DNA from: Himantopus leucocephalus
Taxonomy: Eukaryota; Chordata; Aves; Charadriiformes; Recurvirostridae
NCBI GenBank assembly: GCA_003993805.1
Contig: RSEF01000002.1
Span: 10,351,463 to 10,415,462, forward strand
Length of the DNA: 64,000 nt
Direction of reading: 5' to 3'
Below the pieces are notes generated by a model, which worked only from the letters and a program-made list of their open reading frames with translations, was not told the origin of the DNA and searched no databases. A program made the translations under genes and the position numbers. Below are positions 1 through 13,284 of this stretch, in pieces (position 1 is the stretch's first letter; each line of letters begins with the position of its first letter).

Positions 1-2493
1 GTATCGCCTGGAGGCACCTGATTTACAAACCTAGTTACCATAAACTGCATCTATATTCAGCACGTAACAGCATGCCTGTCCAAGTTGTGATGTAGACCAC
101 TGGAGGCAGGGGGTAGCCATGCATCCATCCTCATGTTCAGAGTTATTCTTTTCTACCATGGGCAGTCTAAAGCAGTCTAAGATCCTAGTTTCCCCCCACA
201 AACACTCCTGAGATGGACATTTTCTTCTTGGTAGATTTTGGCTTCTTCCTCATCTCTTTTGAGGAGAAACCTCTACCCTAGAGTAGCAAAATTCATCCCC
301 TCACTTGCAGGAAACTTCAGTGTCGCATCCAGGGGGACTGAGAAGACATCCCTCCTTGTCAAGCCTGATCTAGCAGGCTTCAGAGAAACTGTAGGACTGA
401 GCTGGAGATGGGCTGTATAGCAGCAGCTGGGGGACACTGGGCTGTCAGCAAGCCTGAAGGCACCATGAAAATGGAGTTCACCTACTTGTGAACCCTACCA
501 CGAAAGATCAAATTCCCTCACACTTACTCAGGCTATCTTGGGTGCATGGTCTGTGGGGGAATACATGTGGACACCCCCTCCCTGGCAGCCCCAAGCAACC
601 CCATTACAAACCCATTATATCACCTATAGAGGGAGGAGGAGGAATTGTACACACATCGTCTCCAGGTGGGATGACCACAACCCTCTCCAGGAAAGCTCTT
701 TGTGATCCTCAAACTGAAAAACGTGTTTAGACAGCAGCTATCAAACACATTTCAGACTATCTCATACTACTCTGGACCTTTAGTTCTCCTTGCTAAAAAA
801 TACTTTAAGGGAGTCAGACCAAACGCGCACCAATATCCCAGAGGCACTTGTCCATTTTCCAGGTGCTGCATATATGGGATCTCATGCTGATCAACTCCTT
901 CTGGGAGGTATGTTATTGCTGATAAGCTATAGTCCTCCACAGCTACACCCTTGCTTCTCCTCCAAAATGACTTGCTTAAAATTCTGTATTTTTTTCTTGA
1001 ATCAGTTAATATTATGGGTCATCTCAGCCTTTTCAAAGAGCCAGTGCTCCTCACAGACCCTCATAATTAGCCCTTGGCTGGATCCGAACCTTCCCCTTGT
1101 GAGCTCATTTGTACAGGATGCTGGCTTGGAAACGGGCCATTCTGAAGGCAGCCGTATATCTCCTGTTATTGGTTTGCATGAAAAACTAGCTTCACCTCAT
1201 CCGCACACTGTTTTCACGATTTTCACTGTTTTCACCTTACAGAAAAGAACCTAAATCTTCATTTCCAGCCAAAGAAATGGCAAGACCTTATTAAAGAGTC
1301 GCTGTTATTCCTTTCGTCTCTTAAAATGATTGATTTTAAAGGCTGAGAAAGAAGGGAATAATAATGTTGTTTTAGGCCAGACAGAAGATGGAGCAGGTGC
1401 TGTATAAACTCTTCCATGTTAACACGACATTGTCTGGAGCCGAGGTTGTTAAATTGCTCCAGACTTGGGCATGATTTCAGCACAATGTTCACAAAACATT
1501 ATGGAAGTAGTAAATTGTGAAATTTGCTCATTTAGATGAAGATTTCTGCCAAAAACCTCTCCCCTCAGAATTTCCGAATAAGGAAAATTCTTGAGTGCAA
1601 TTAGCGTGCTGTCTGCCAAAACATTTTTGTTTGTAATTTAGCTCAGAAGATACATGTAGAATAAAACAAACTAATCAATCATATCAGGTTGCCTGGTTTT
1701 CACCTTAAAAAATACCGTGATTAATGAAGAACTAGTTTTAAAGAGATTGTGTTGGTTTTGCTGAAATTTTTACATCTGTGTGTTCCCTCTTCTGACATCT
1801 TCTCCTATTCCAAAGAAGACCAATTTCCTGCAGAGACTTCATGGCACCAAGTCTCCCCCGAGCACAAACATGACAAACTGTTCTATATTAAGTTCTTCAA
1901 AAGCAACTTAAAAAACAATAGAAATTTTCCACTGTAATTGAGGGAGAGGCTCATTTTACTTCAAGAATATTTCAAGAAGAATATTTTACAATGCCAGACT
2001 GGAAAAGTCTGAAAATGAAAAAAGCAGTCAAAGCCTGGGGTATGATATAGGCTGTTCTTCTAGGGTCTGTTTTAATAACTTTTAATTTTAATTTTAAATA
2101 CAGAATAATAGGATTTGTATGGAAATTCTTTGCACATGCTGCCAATGCGAAAAAAAATGCAACAATTTGCACCAAAGTCTGCTCTGACGTGTCTATCCTC
2201 TAAATAAATAAATATAACTATGTATAACAGCTGGAGTGAGTTCTTAAGAAAAACTTTGAACCCCCTTGCTTAACTATGCCATAACTTTGGAAAATATAGA
2301 AAGTATATTAAGATTTCAGTAGTACAAGCAAAGAGGTTGAAGAAATAAAGACAATTAAAAAAAGTGTGGGGAAGGCAGAAATATCCCCTCTTGTTATTTG
2401 CATCAAGCTGGCACTGGATATTTTGAAAGACAACAGCTGTAAGCATAACATCTCACAGTACTTTAAGTCTTTTTTGTGGTTAACTATAAAAAA

Positions 2494-2520
2494 CTATCTA
2501 TCTATCTAAACTATCTGTCT
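2494..2520. repeat. TCTA microsatellite
   Basis: CTATCTATCTATCTAAAC followed by TATCTGTCT is a short imperfect (TCTA)n run in intron 6. Confidence 0.65.
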
Positions 2521-2849
2521 CAGCACCAGAACTTGGTGTCTTCATATCTACTTCTAATAGCATAAAATCAGACAGTAGTTTAGACACATCTCTTCATCCT
2601 TAGAAAGAAGGAAAGAAAAAAGACATATAAACCACCATGTAGAGAATAAATCTGGAAGGGCTACAAAGAACTGGAAACTTCATAATATTTAAGAGGTTTT
2701 GATGCATGATGAGAAAAAAAATGCACTTGAGAAAATCTGCAAAAATGAATAAAAGCATGAAAAACATATGTTTTCATAAATGTACAAAGAACAACAGATA
2801 AGGACTTGGAGAAAGAGGGGAAGATTTCCAAGAAGGAATGCCATTTCTT

Positions 2850-3095
2850 GAGAAGCAAAAATGCATTCTTAAACAATTAAATGACTTGTTTACTTCAGTA
2901 TTCACCAAGGGGAAGAGGAGACAGGTGCCATTAAGAAAATTGCTTCCCAGGAGATACGCAGCCCTACAGAGACTCGCAGTGAGATAGAATAAAATATAAT
3001 ACAAATGGGAATCAAAGACTTGCCAGAACAGATAATCAAGAAATCAGAGTGTCAGAAGATGCAACTAAAAGAATCCTCCTGGAATTCTAATAAAA
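2850..3095 (+). mobile_element. Possible ancient CR1/L3-like ORF2 remnant
   Basis: The stretch TTTACTTCAGTATTCACCAA followed by GGGGAAGAGGAG reads as LNDLFTSVFTKGK. It resembles the LN-FFASVFT segment in the reverse-transcriptase-proximal part of CR1/L3-type ORF2 proteins. The rest is too decayed to confirm by eye, so this is tentative. Confidence 0.3.
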
Positions 3096-5520
3096 GTGCT
3101 TAAATAGATAGGGAAGGCTCTTCCATTCATCTAGGTTCGTCCGCTATTAAATATGCAATGCACATATGCACACATGCACATATTTTCCTTGCAGCACTTT
3201 TCAGTGAACAAAAGTAGGAGGAGGTAAAGAAAGCAATTTGAACTTACTAACTTCAACTACAGATACACATCAGATCATTCAGCTGTTCTTAAAAACAACT
3301 CAGCTCACCAACCATTTTGTCCAAGATGAATGAATTCTATGGATTTAGAGCATAAAAGACAAGAAGCAAGGGAATCTGAAACATTTGTTCCTCATTTGGT
3401 AATCCAGTCAGATTCAAGCCACCAATATGAGCTCAGAGGTCTTTTTGATTCTAGTCTGCCTGTGGCTGTATAGCATCCATCAATGTAGTATTTGGTACTG
3501 GGCCTGCAAAATCTTGCACTATACTAATACCACTTAAAAATCAATCACTTGTCAGAAAAGGAGCCACCAACCTCCATTGGGAACTATGGAAAATGACGGC
3601 ACAGATTTGCCTCTCTGGGGAGGGTCTACAAAAACTGATTTAAAAATGCATCGGAGACTGGTACACAGCTGGGAGTCACAGGAATGCAGGCTGGAGGACT
3701 GCAAGCCGTTGATAAAAATCTCCAGGTTTCCCTGAGTAAGCAAACAGTGGAAATGGACCTTAGATACTGGTAGCATTATTTTGAAAATGATGACATTATC
3801 ATGTTTCTCATGTGACCCCTCTAAATCATAGATGACAGAGTGACTTTTTACTGCTTTTTTTAAAAGAAATTTTGTTCCTGGAGTCATATTTTGTCCCCTA
3901 AAGGGACAATGAGAGGAGATAGCATTCAGGTGATAAACACAACCACTTAAAAATAATTTTGTCTTACTCATGTAATTTTCTCTTACTCTATAGAGGTTTC
4001 TCAGCCAGCTCTGATCTCAGAGCTACTCAAGGCATGAGGTAAGGCACTGGATTTATCAGGATTTCAAATCTATTTATCTACCACAGGGGTGTGGAATAAA
4101 GAAAATCTAAATATTTTAATGTTGTCAAGAAGGCTAGTCAGAATTACAGCTATCCAAAGATCAGCTATCCAAAATACAGGCAAAAAAATACAGGTTGAAG
4201 AGAAACAAACTAGTAAGCACTGAGATGTTTAAGAATGAACTGGGAAGATCTCAACAATAATGAGCCCAGGATGAAAGTACGTGGCTCTTCAGAGTGTCTC
4301 TGCCAGTCTCCAGGAAAGGACATTTGTGATGAAACCTTAACATTTTCCATCCAGCTGACCTTGTCTGACTTCCAAACCCTAATAAAAATATAGCACCATG
4401 ATGTGATGCCTGCAGAGAGCAATAAGAGGTTATTAGTACATAAAATGAGATGCAGCTGTGATCTCCTCACTACTGGAGCCAGCAGAAGAGCCTTGCTACA
4501 ATATGACTTCACTGGACGCTAGCTCACACTTTTAATTGGGGCACAAGATTGATTCTTGGGCTTATGCTCTAAACCAATCTAACAGTTTGTGTTACTGGGT
4601 TTCAGACAAAACCAGAATGACTCAGTATTCTCCGTGTCTTTTTGAAAAATAAAAGTCTTTGAGCAAATCTTATTTCTTCTCCTGGCAACAGGATAAGGAG
4701 ATCTTGGAAGTTTGTGTGTACGTTCTCAGGAATACTGAAACATAATACTCTTCTAAACAGCCTCTCCCCACATAGATCATGTCCTCATCAGTTAAAATAT
4801 ACAAGGAATACAGATAGTGGAGCCATTATTTCTATTTCTTATCAACAATGATATGATCACTTTTAAGCAATACCACAATTAGCCTGATTTCAGATACAGT
4901 TTAAAAATGGGTTGTAAAATAATCTCCTTGTTTAAAGAAATAAAATACCATTCTAGCCCTACAGTGCTGCCCCACAACAGAGTTGTACAAAGCCCAAGCG
5001 CACACGCAAAAGGAAATGCTCATGTTTGAAATGGGGTGTAACTTTTGCCTTCACAACTCTACATATGGAAGGTCCTTTCATTCCCTTATCTCCTTCTCGT
5101 GTGTGACACAGGAAAGCAATCTTTTCTACTCCTGTCTTATCTCCTCAAATTTGTAGTGGAGCATTCAAAAAATGGAGGGTTAGGGTATGGGAAGAGACAT
5201 CAGGGCTGGTGTGACACAGTCTGGAATTACACCACCTCTGCCATAAAGAGACTTTCTCAGTGGTTACTGTACCAAGGAAAGCCCTGGCTGTAGCATCATT
5301 ACTGCACCCAAAGGTCCTTTCTTGCATTTCCTAAATTTCCCCATTCCCTTCTTCTCCATATGTTCTGAGCTCCCAAAGGGGGCAGGATCCCTATTTTGGG
5401 ATAACAAGAGATTGTCAGCCTATTAAATTTGGTTAGTGCCTATTTGTGAAGTGGTCACAGAACCAGGTAGCAAGGAAGAAAGGGAGCCCCAGGACACTGC
5501 TGAAGCACACAAGTGCTATG

Positions 5521-5612
5521 GCACAGACCACTATATATTCCTCAGAGGTGGGGCACAGATCACTATATAGTCCTCAGTGACTGGGCACGGGTCCCTGTAT
5601 AGCCCTCACTAC
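5521..5612. repeat. 32-bp tandem repeat, nearly three copies
   Basis: The units start at 5521, 5553 and 5585 with GCACAGACCACTATATATTC, GCACAGATCACTATATAGTC and GCACGGGTCCCTGTATAGCC. Each continues CTCAG/CTCAC. Copies 1 and 2 are close; copy 3 is more diverged and partial. This is a small minisatellite in intron 6. Confidence 0.88.
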
Positions 5613-6578
5613 ACAATCTGACCATTAAACTCCACAGCAGCGAGGAAATGCCCGTGATGTTGCAGGTTTGGGTCCTCAAAACTGGCTTTTTTCAGGTAGC
5701 TACAAAAAAATGAGTCTGTTTTGTAATACACAGTGTACATTCTTTGTGCTATGTAATCAAACAAAAACACACTGAGAGTTTAAGTCGGCTGAAAGAGTTT
5801 ATCACCCAACCACAGCAACAAATAACCAAGGTCCAGGCTGCAGGGCATCTCCACAGCCCGACAGCAGCGAAGCAAAAATGGTCCCCTGGGGAAACGCCTA
5901 TTTCTTACTCCTATTTTAGTGGAAACCCCCCCAGAACCTTGAACATTAGGACAAAAATACAAACAAAAAATCCAAATCCCCACCATGAAAATCCACATAC
6001 AGAACAATTTTATTTCTGGGAAGGTGAAGCCTGGAAACAGCAATTGTACGGGCTGCGGTTAGTTGCCGATTCGCTGCTATGCACCATACATTCTCTTTCA
6101 TCCACCTTTATTTCCCTTTTCTGTCAAAACTCTGTGTACTAACTCGACCTTGCTGAGTATGAATAAGGAGGCAAACCCATGCCAAAGTGTCAAGTTTTGG
6201 CTGTGGTCCGGGTTGGGATGTGCATGTACTCTGCAGCAGTGTCTATGGTTTGGAGGTTGACCACAGCCTGGGGACTAGAGAAGGTTCATTCGCACTCAGA
6301 CACACAAACATTGCCAAATCCAGATGAGCTTCTCACCAATGAAGCACATTTTATTCAAGAATAGAATTTAATAGGAGCCCTACCTCCATTTCAGGGGGTG
6401 CTGTCTCAGCTCAGACAAACACTACGGGAGAGTTTGCTTCAAACCTTTCTTCCTTCCTTTTTTTTTTGCCTGATGAGCCATAAGCTCTTGACCTTTTCTG
6501 TAGCACAAGAAGGTTGGTTGCTGGGCTTTTCTCTGCTAAACTGCTAACATCTGTATCTAACTATTCATTACCCAAGAT

Positions 6579-6579
6579 N
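6579..6579. other. Single N beside a 17-T run
   Basis: The N is followed by A and then 17 Ts. Like the Ns at 31730, 53431 and 63187, it probably marks a contig join or an unresolved base. Confidence 0.95.
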
Positions 6580-7699
6580 ATTTTTTTTTTTTTTTTTAGT
6601 CTCAGCAGTCATTACTCTAATTCTTAATATCAAATCCTCCCATCAGGGGACTATTCATTATTATTATCGCTATACATGGTTTCTAAGGTGTCCACCCACA
6701 TCACAACTGACTTTGGAAGAGAGAAGCATATGGTTAGAATGGCTTTGCCTACACAAGAAAGGAACATTTCACATTAAAAATGCTATGCAGTGACCGATAT
6801 GGGCAAGCAAATGGCAAATCCCCTGAGGAAATGATATGGTGTTGAGCTGTTGAAGTGGATTTCCTCCCACCGGCACAGCCGAGGGTCCTGCCTGAGCTGC
6901 TTTCCGAGGCTGAGCTGCTTTCAACCTGCCACTGCTTGGAAGTGAGTGATGCTCAAATAATGGCTTTGCTTAATAAAATGCTGGCTCTTTCTTTTTAAGA
7001 AGTACAAAATGTATTTGCAAGCAATAAGACAGTATGTGATTTAACCACTGTTCCAGCGATTTACCGAGTGTTTGATTCAGATGATTATAAAAAGCAAGAA
7101 ACCCAACAGCTCCACCAGGGATTGAGCCAAATGCCAGTGAAATCAACTGAAAGATTCCGATCCACTTCAGAGGATTTAAGGTCAGGCTCCATAATCACGC
7201 TACCAAGTTCAACTATTCCAAGGGCCAGTCTTCTGTTGTCAAAATACAACTGAAAGAGCATATCACATCCACGAGGATGTTCTTATATATAGTCTGGCAT
7301 AAAAGCCACCACACTATGCAGCAGAGGTGCCTTAATTAACTATATAAACTATCATAAAAAGATGATAAAAAATATGGAATGATAATTGATAAAGAGGGAG
7401 GAGAGAGAAGAAGTAGCAATAGCAGATTCTTCATGAACCGCAGAATACATTTTTCTACTTATTTAACAAATTTCACACTGTTATTTGGTTTTACATACCT
7501 TTTTATAAGGGTTTATTTCAACCTCTATATATCATTGTTGGGGGAAAATAGTCAGCTCCTCTAAGTAAAATTTAATTAGCTGAAAACAGACTCTATTAAT
7601 TACAGTACTTTTTCCTCTTAAAATAAAATGTGGGCTCTAGTACAAGAGTGAAATTGTGCAGCACTCTCTGCAGTAATTATCACATATCACCTCTGTCGA

Positions 7700-7785
7700 G
7701 TAAGCACTATTTCTCTCTTTGCTTTGCAAATGGGGACACTGAGGCACAGGAAGTTTCTTCTACGGAGAAGGGGCATAACAGGCCA
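7700..7785 (+). repeat. MIR/CORE-SINE-like fragment
   Basis: The phrase TTTGCAAATGGGGACACTGA followed by GGCACAGGAAGTTTC matches the well-known MIR/CORE-SINE core phrase (TTTACAGATGGGGAAACTGAGGCACAGAGAGGTT). Such old SINE fragments occur at low copy in bird genomes. The borders are approximate. Confidence 0.5.
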
Positions 7786-8706
7786 GAACAAAATAAAATA
7801 GAACAGTCTTGGTCAAATGGACACATGCCTGCAGCAGAGCAAATTCTCTGAAGCTTTTTAAACCATGATTTTAAATAATGAAACACATTTACCTTTTACT
7901 GTGAACATGGAAATGGGAGCATGAGCATGGAAACCTTGTTGTCTTTCAAAATGTTATACAATAGGGCATGTACAAATCTGATTAAGTTTTCTTTAATTAA
8001 CTTTAACCTCTTTTCTGCCAGTAGCTTGTATAAAAGAAGCAGACAGGAACATTAGTGAGAGCTCTGCCGAGAGGTCTACAGACATCACTTTGAAAATTTA
8101 CTCAGTGAAGCACAGGCTCAGTTCCTCCTCCTGTTATCACATCTGTGGATCTCCAATGCATATTTTGCAGTCACTCCACTAGTGGGACTTCTCTCGAAGT
8201 TACTGGGAGTTCAGTGTGGGGGATGCACATGGTATTTTACAAATGCTTGGCAGTGTAGGTCAGGAGAGCTGAACTTGGCTCCGTGATTGTTCCTGTGATC
8301 TTCTTACCATGTTCCTCTGACTATACCATATAAATTTGGGAAGAAATATGGGTTCTGCATGGGAGTAACCATGTACAATTCCTTCCTTCCCATACACAAA
8401 AATCAATGGGGACTGGGAATAACTGCTTATTTTTTCACTGATCCCTATAAGCTTATTTGGAAGCTCCCATTGACATGCCCCAGCTGGATGTGCTAACACT
8501 GTGCTGAGAGCTCATCCGAGGGGGTCAGCACTAATCCCTGCCACTTAGCTGTGCTCAGAGGGACACGGTCATGCAGAACTGGATGAGCACTAGGAGGTCT
8601 GAGGAAATGTATGTTTTATCCTGGGCTTTATTTTGTGGAATGCAAACACAACACAGAACTGTAAAAAAGTGTAACACTTCTGCTGACCACAGCAAAAAGT
8701 TAAAGA

Positions 8707-9142
8707 CAGAGGTACAAAGATGATTAGGGGACTGGAGCATCTTTCTTATGAGGAAAGGCTGAGGCACTTGGGTCTTTTTAGTCTGGAGAAGAGAAGACTG
8801 AGGGGGGATCTTATCAATACTTACAAATACTTAAAGGGAGGGTGCCAGGAGGATGGGACCAGTCTTTTTTCAGTGGTGCCCAGTGATAGGACAAAATGGG
8901 CACAAACGTGAACATAGGAAGTTCCATCTAAACATGAGGAGGAACTTCTTTACCTTGAGGGTGGCAGAGCACTGGAGCAGGCTGCCCAGAGAGGCTGTGG
9001 AGTCTCCGACTCTGGAGACACTCAAAACCCACCTGGACGCCGTCCTGTGCAACCTGCTGTAGGTGACCCTGCCCTGGCAGGTGGGTTGGAGTAGATGATC
9101 TCCAGAGGTCCCGTGCAACCCTGACCAGTCTGTGATTCTGTG
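8707..9142 (+). mobile_element. CR1 LINE, 5'-truncated copy with end of ORF2 and 3' UTR
   Basis: This is a classic avian CR1 3' portion on the plus strand. It begins near CAAAGATGATTAGGGGACTG. From 8720 it encodes the end of the ORF2 protein ([20 protein letters not shown], then [17 protein letters not shown]). A frame change in the 8853-8911 overlap follows, after which the reading continues as RRNFFTLRVAEHWSRLPREA and ends NLL at a stop at 9060-9062. The 3' UTR follows, ending in CTGTGATTCTGTG at 9130-9142, the terminal octamer-type repeat of CR1. The frameshift and truncation mean it is dead. It lies in the opposite orientation to DPP6. Confidence 0.95.
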
Positions 9143-12100
9143 TACCCCCTTGGATATCAATCCAAAATTAGCTCTTGCTTAGGACCTGCAGTGCCAGATC
9201 AAACCAATGATCCTGGGGCACACGCTGGAGTGAAATGACCTTACCACTGGTGAGGGAAATCCTGCAACAAGATTAAGAGAACACTCCAGACAGTCAGGGC
9301 CTGACCATGAAAACCCTGAACAAACTAAGCTTTTTCCTTTATTTCAGTGAAGGATGCGGATGACTAGAATCATCCATATTGGACTCAGTAGGAACAACAT
9401 TATTAAAACCCACAAAAGAATAAAACAATTTTTGGTGGCTGGATTTCATAAGTAGATTGTTGCCTACATTGTGTTGCTAAATTTTTGTTTTCCAAAGTCA
9501 GGAGAAATAATATTAGGAAATAACTGTGTATGGTATTTGTGTTCCACTTTTTCCCAGCACCTTGCACGAGAGCTCCCTGTTCCACACCTAGACCTGCAGA
9601 TGCTATCGCAGTCCCCCTAAATTACAACTAGCTGGCAATTACAATGCAGCAAGTGCAACTGTGGGGTTACGAGAGGAGGTTTGCAAAAATATTTATAATG
9701 CAGACAGCTGTAAGCCGTTATCAGCAGATATATCTGGAAAGGAGCACCGTTCAGAGGAAAGCAGATGGGACGGTATGGAGATGTTTGTACCAGGGACCAT
9801 GAGCAGCGAGCACAGGGGTTTGTTCCACTAGATGGCACCCAGCACCAGTATCTCATTTTTGGGTGAACAGCAGGATAAAAATTGGTGATGGAAAGCTGAA
9901 CTGAACATAACCTCCCTACACACCTCAGCCCAGGAAAGTGAGAACTATGGATCTTAGCTGCCTCCTCCTGTGAAAACTGTAAACCACGGGCCATTGGAAA
10001 CAGAAGGTAAATGTGGCAAAACCGGTAGGGGGTTCTACCCTGAGTTTACCAAGAGGCTGTGAGAAGGCTAAAATAACAAAAAAGGAGAAATTAAATCTGT
10101 GCAGGGTCCCTGCAGGGATATTTACTCTTTCTTCTACCCTGGGCTTATTTTCATTTTTAAATAAGATCCTTTGAGTCTATGTCATTAGCATATATTTGTT
10201 GTCCTACAGAGAGTCAAATTGTGCTACTCCTCCTTATGTGGGGAGTTTACTTCCACAACAGCTCTCACGGAAAACTGTTGCAGTCCTGCACCCTGTAAAA
10301 AATGCCATTTGTTAGCTTATGTGCTAAGGATGTGCCCAAATTGGTTTGTTAAACTTATGGAGAGCTCGGAATGAAATCTGGAAGACTCTGGTACGACCCC
10401 CTTTTGACTTCAGACATTGCGTGAATCTGGAAAGTCTGCAGAACATGGCAAGAATAATTAGAAATTTCCCTTTAAAAAGCAATTTATGTTGGCAGATTAA
10501 TGTCACGTTATTTAAAAAGTGATGCCACAGATTAGATTAATGGGCTTCCTTATTAGTTAGCCTCAGCAGGGGTGCAGCAGGGACGTGAGTGGGTACAAAG
10601 CCTGAACTGTTTGGTCCTCCTGATGAGGCAGGTCATAGCTGAGGATGAGGAACAGGCTAGAGAGAGCACTGTCACAGCCTGTTTCCAGGACTGAGTGTCT
10701 ATGAGCAGGAGGGATATTGCGGAGGGGAGTGAGTTTATTCACCAGCAGTCACTGCCCCGGCTGCTGACTTGGATGTATGCCGAGGCACCAGTGGCACACA
10801 CCGACGGGATGTGAAGCTGCTATCTACTTACAGAAGAGGACTAATGCATGAAAAGAGTTTGTAGAAATGGCAAACAGGTTGTGGCTCAGTGCCAAAGGCT
10901 TTTGTCACTCTTGTTATCATCAGATGGAGGGCCTGTGGGTTGCAAATTTTGTCATCGCCACAGGACCTGGGACATCAAACTGAACTGAACCTTGTGTTGT
11001 GTCAGTGCACTTGGTCCTGCTCTCAACAATCTTCATCCACACACGTCCATTAGAGCAATATTCCTGTGTTAAATATGAAATACGTGATAAAGAGATTTTT
11101 ACCCCTTCAACCAACAGAGGCTCTACTTTCAGTTGATGTATTTCATCACCTGTTACATCATGTTCACCCACTACACCTGGCCTCTCTCCTCACGCACCAC
11201 TCTAAAATACACACAGAACTCCAAAGGAAGGACAAATGCCCCTGTTCCAGGGAAATGGTAACGTGCCACTCTTTTCACCACTCACATGCCCTATAATCAC
11301 CTGAAAGATCAACGCAATTGTCACTGTATGATATGGTTTGCAATGCCTCTATACGTACTTACAGCCTAAACCACTTTGTAAACCATACCTGTACCAACAC
11401 GAAATGCAACAATCCTTCCAGCCCTCCTCCTGCCAGTGGTTGCCTGATCCATCACTGTATGATGCTTTGGGGACACCAATGCTTGACACACTTGCATGCC
11501 TTCTGGCACCCTCTCACTTTTCAAATCTTCTTCTTATACTGGATACTTCTCCTCTGAAACCACCCCTCCACCTCCCCGCACTGCTGCTCAACCAAACATG
11601 GAGAGCAAGGTGAAACAGCTGAGTGTGCAATATAGTTGAACCTGGGGGAAACAAGCAGCTGATTTTCACGGATGAAGAAAGATCATGCAGTAGCATAAAA
11701 CTGCCTGGCCCCCTGTGTTGTTAATTTTTAGCATTTCTGATGCATACTATGCATGATAGTTCTATTTTTCCACCTTTGTTTTGTCTGGATTAGAACTGTG
11801 CTGTCAGTCAAATGCTTTTGCTCTCAGCCAGGTTTACTGCAGATACAAAGCTCATGCGCTCATGCTGTGTGTTCTTCCTGTTGTTCAACACCTTTTCAGC
11901 CCACAAGCTAATTTCAGATATATTGCCAGAAAGATGGAGTTTTCAAAAATTAAGTAAGTCCAGTAAGTTCCTGGGGGGGAAAAAAAAAAAGGTATAGAAA
12001 AGCAAAAATGAAGACCAGATTGAAGTAGGGAAGGAAAGAGACTTCTTCAGTCTGGAATGTGTCACATTGGGACATCAGAGCTTTGACATGGATAATAGTG

Positions 12101-13231
12101 AAAAACGTCCTGGTTCCCATGTTCCAAATGTATATGGAAACAACATAACCTCCAGCTCATGACTTTTTGTGGTCAGCCAGTCACAAGGTATAAGCTGTAG
12201 GGAAGCAGCCTTCACAAGCTCCAGGGCTCACAGGCTTTAAAACATGTATGTCCCTAGTACAGATTTTTTTTGTACAAAGAATTGTTTCTAAGTAGAAGCC
12301 AAAGAAAGTTATTTCAGGGTTTTTTTTTGATGGTGGGTTGTTTTTTTTTTTCAGGTAGATGCTATGCACTAAACTCCAGAGAAACAAGACAGGTGAGGTG
12401 AACTGCAGTGTGATGGAGTTGGAGCTGCAGGTTACCTGCAGCATCAGAAAGACAAAGCTGAGAAGGGGCATTTAAAAATCTGTGACTAATTAAAGCTAAA
12501 GGAACCTCTCCAGCTAATCGATGCCTACGTTAAACACTGAGCCTACTTCAGGACTTCCAGGGGATGGTGGGACCTAAACGAAGAGACATTGTGCAATAGA
12601 AGTTTATTACTTATAATGATACACAATCTTTCATGCTACCTGCTTCAGGTAAACCACTATGCTTTCATTAAGTTTAGAAATGCTGTGTAAAGCCTATGTG
12701 GCATTCTTGTTGTCTGTACTTAGCTCACACTCTGAAAAGATAAACTATAAACCCAAAGGCTTGTAGCTTCAGTATGATTGTGAGTGCATGTAATTAAGCA
12801 GCATTGGGACCCTGGGAACAGACTACTGGTTTATCTGCCTTCAGATGGGATGCTAGAGACAGCATTTGTATCAAGGAGATCTGTGCAGATACCCAAAACT
12901 GAAGGGCGATGCCTCAGTTCTGACCACATTTAAGGGACTAAACACCCCTGGATATATCCTCTGACAGTGCTCTGGTGAGTGGCCAACCGCGGCTCTCAGC
13001 CAGACATCAGCACATATATATTCTAGCCAAAACCTTGAAAACTGGAATATGAAATTCATGTAGTCTGAGTCTCCAGGGAAGCTGAGTACTTCTGTTTCCA
13101 GACTATGTCATCTTTTGTACAACACACAGCTCAGTGGATGCTGCAGCTGAAACCATTTGTCACGATACATGTTATTTTGCAGAATTCTTAATGGCTGAGT
13201 TTTAAAATGAAGACATTGAAAAATTGCTTAC

Positions 13232-13284
13232 CCATGAGGTATTTTGCTGAGGACGTAATATGCCGTATACGAATGCTGATACAC
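13232..13284 (-). CDS. DPP6: DPP6 coding exon (probable exon 6): propeller, YQHSYT motif
   Basis: The 53-bp minus-strand exon has 17 codons plus two bases of a Gly codon. It reads VYQHSYTAYYVLSKIPHG, against IYQHSYTGYYVLSKIPHG in human DPP6 as I recall it. The HSYTA/GxY core is shared across the DPP4 family, and VLSKIPHG is characteristic of DPP6. The acceptor is CGTTTTGCAG, preceded by a T-rich tract and a CCTAATT branch-point-like sequence. The donor is ATGG|gtaagc. The upstream intron is phase 0 and the downstream intron is phase 2. The next exon (human [21 protein letters not shown]) should lie to the left, but I could not find it in positions 1-13231, so intron 6 is longer than 13 kb. 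Confidence 0.96.

Larger units (their letters stand above)
1..13231 (-). other. DPP6: DPP6 intron 6 (partial)
   Basis: This is the sequence downstream, in the direction of transcription, of the 53-bp exon; the intron continues past the left edge. It is AT-rich and shows no further DPP6 exon. Inside it I recognise a CR1 LINE (8707-9142), a MIR-like fragment (7700-7785), a weak old CR1-like stretch (about 2850-3095), a 32-bp tandem repeat (5521-5612), a TCTA microsatellite (2494-2520) and a single N beside a 17-T run (6579). The remaining stretches (1-2490, 3100-5520, 5615-7700, 7790-8700 and 9145-13230) hold only chance ORFs on both strands, with no recognisable domains. Confidence 0.85.

Noticed and set aside
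3552..3971. 139-codon minus-strand ORF
   Set aside because: No domain recognised; the cysteine and serine content is typical of translated non-coding DNA.
1..13231. Search for the next downstream DPP6 exon ([16 protein letters not shown] region)
   Set aside because: No matching minus-strand coding stretch was seen; it should lie left of the window.
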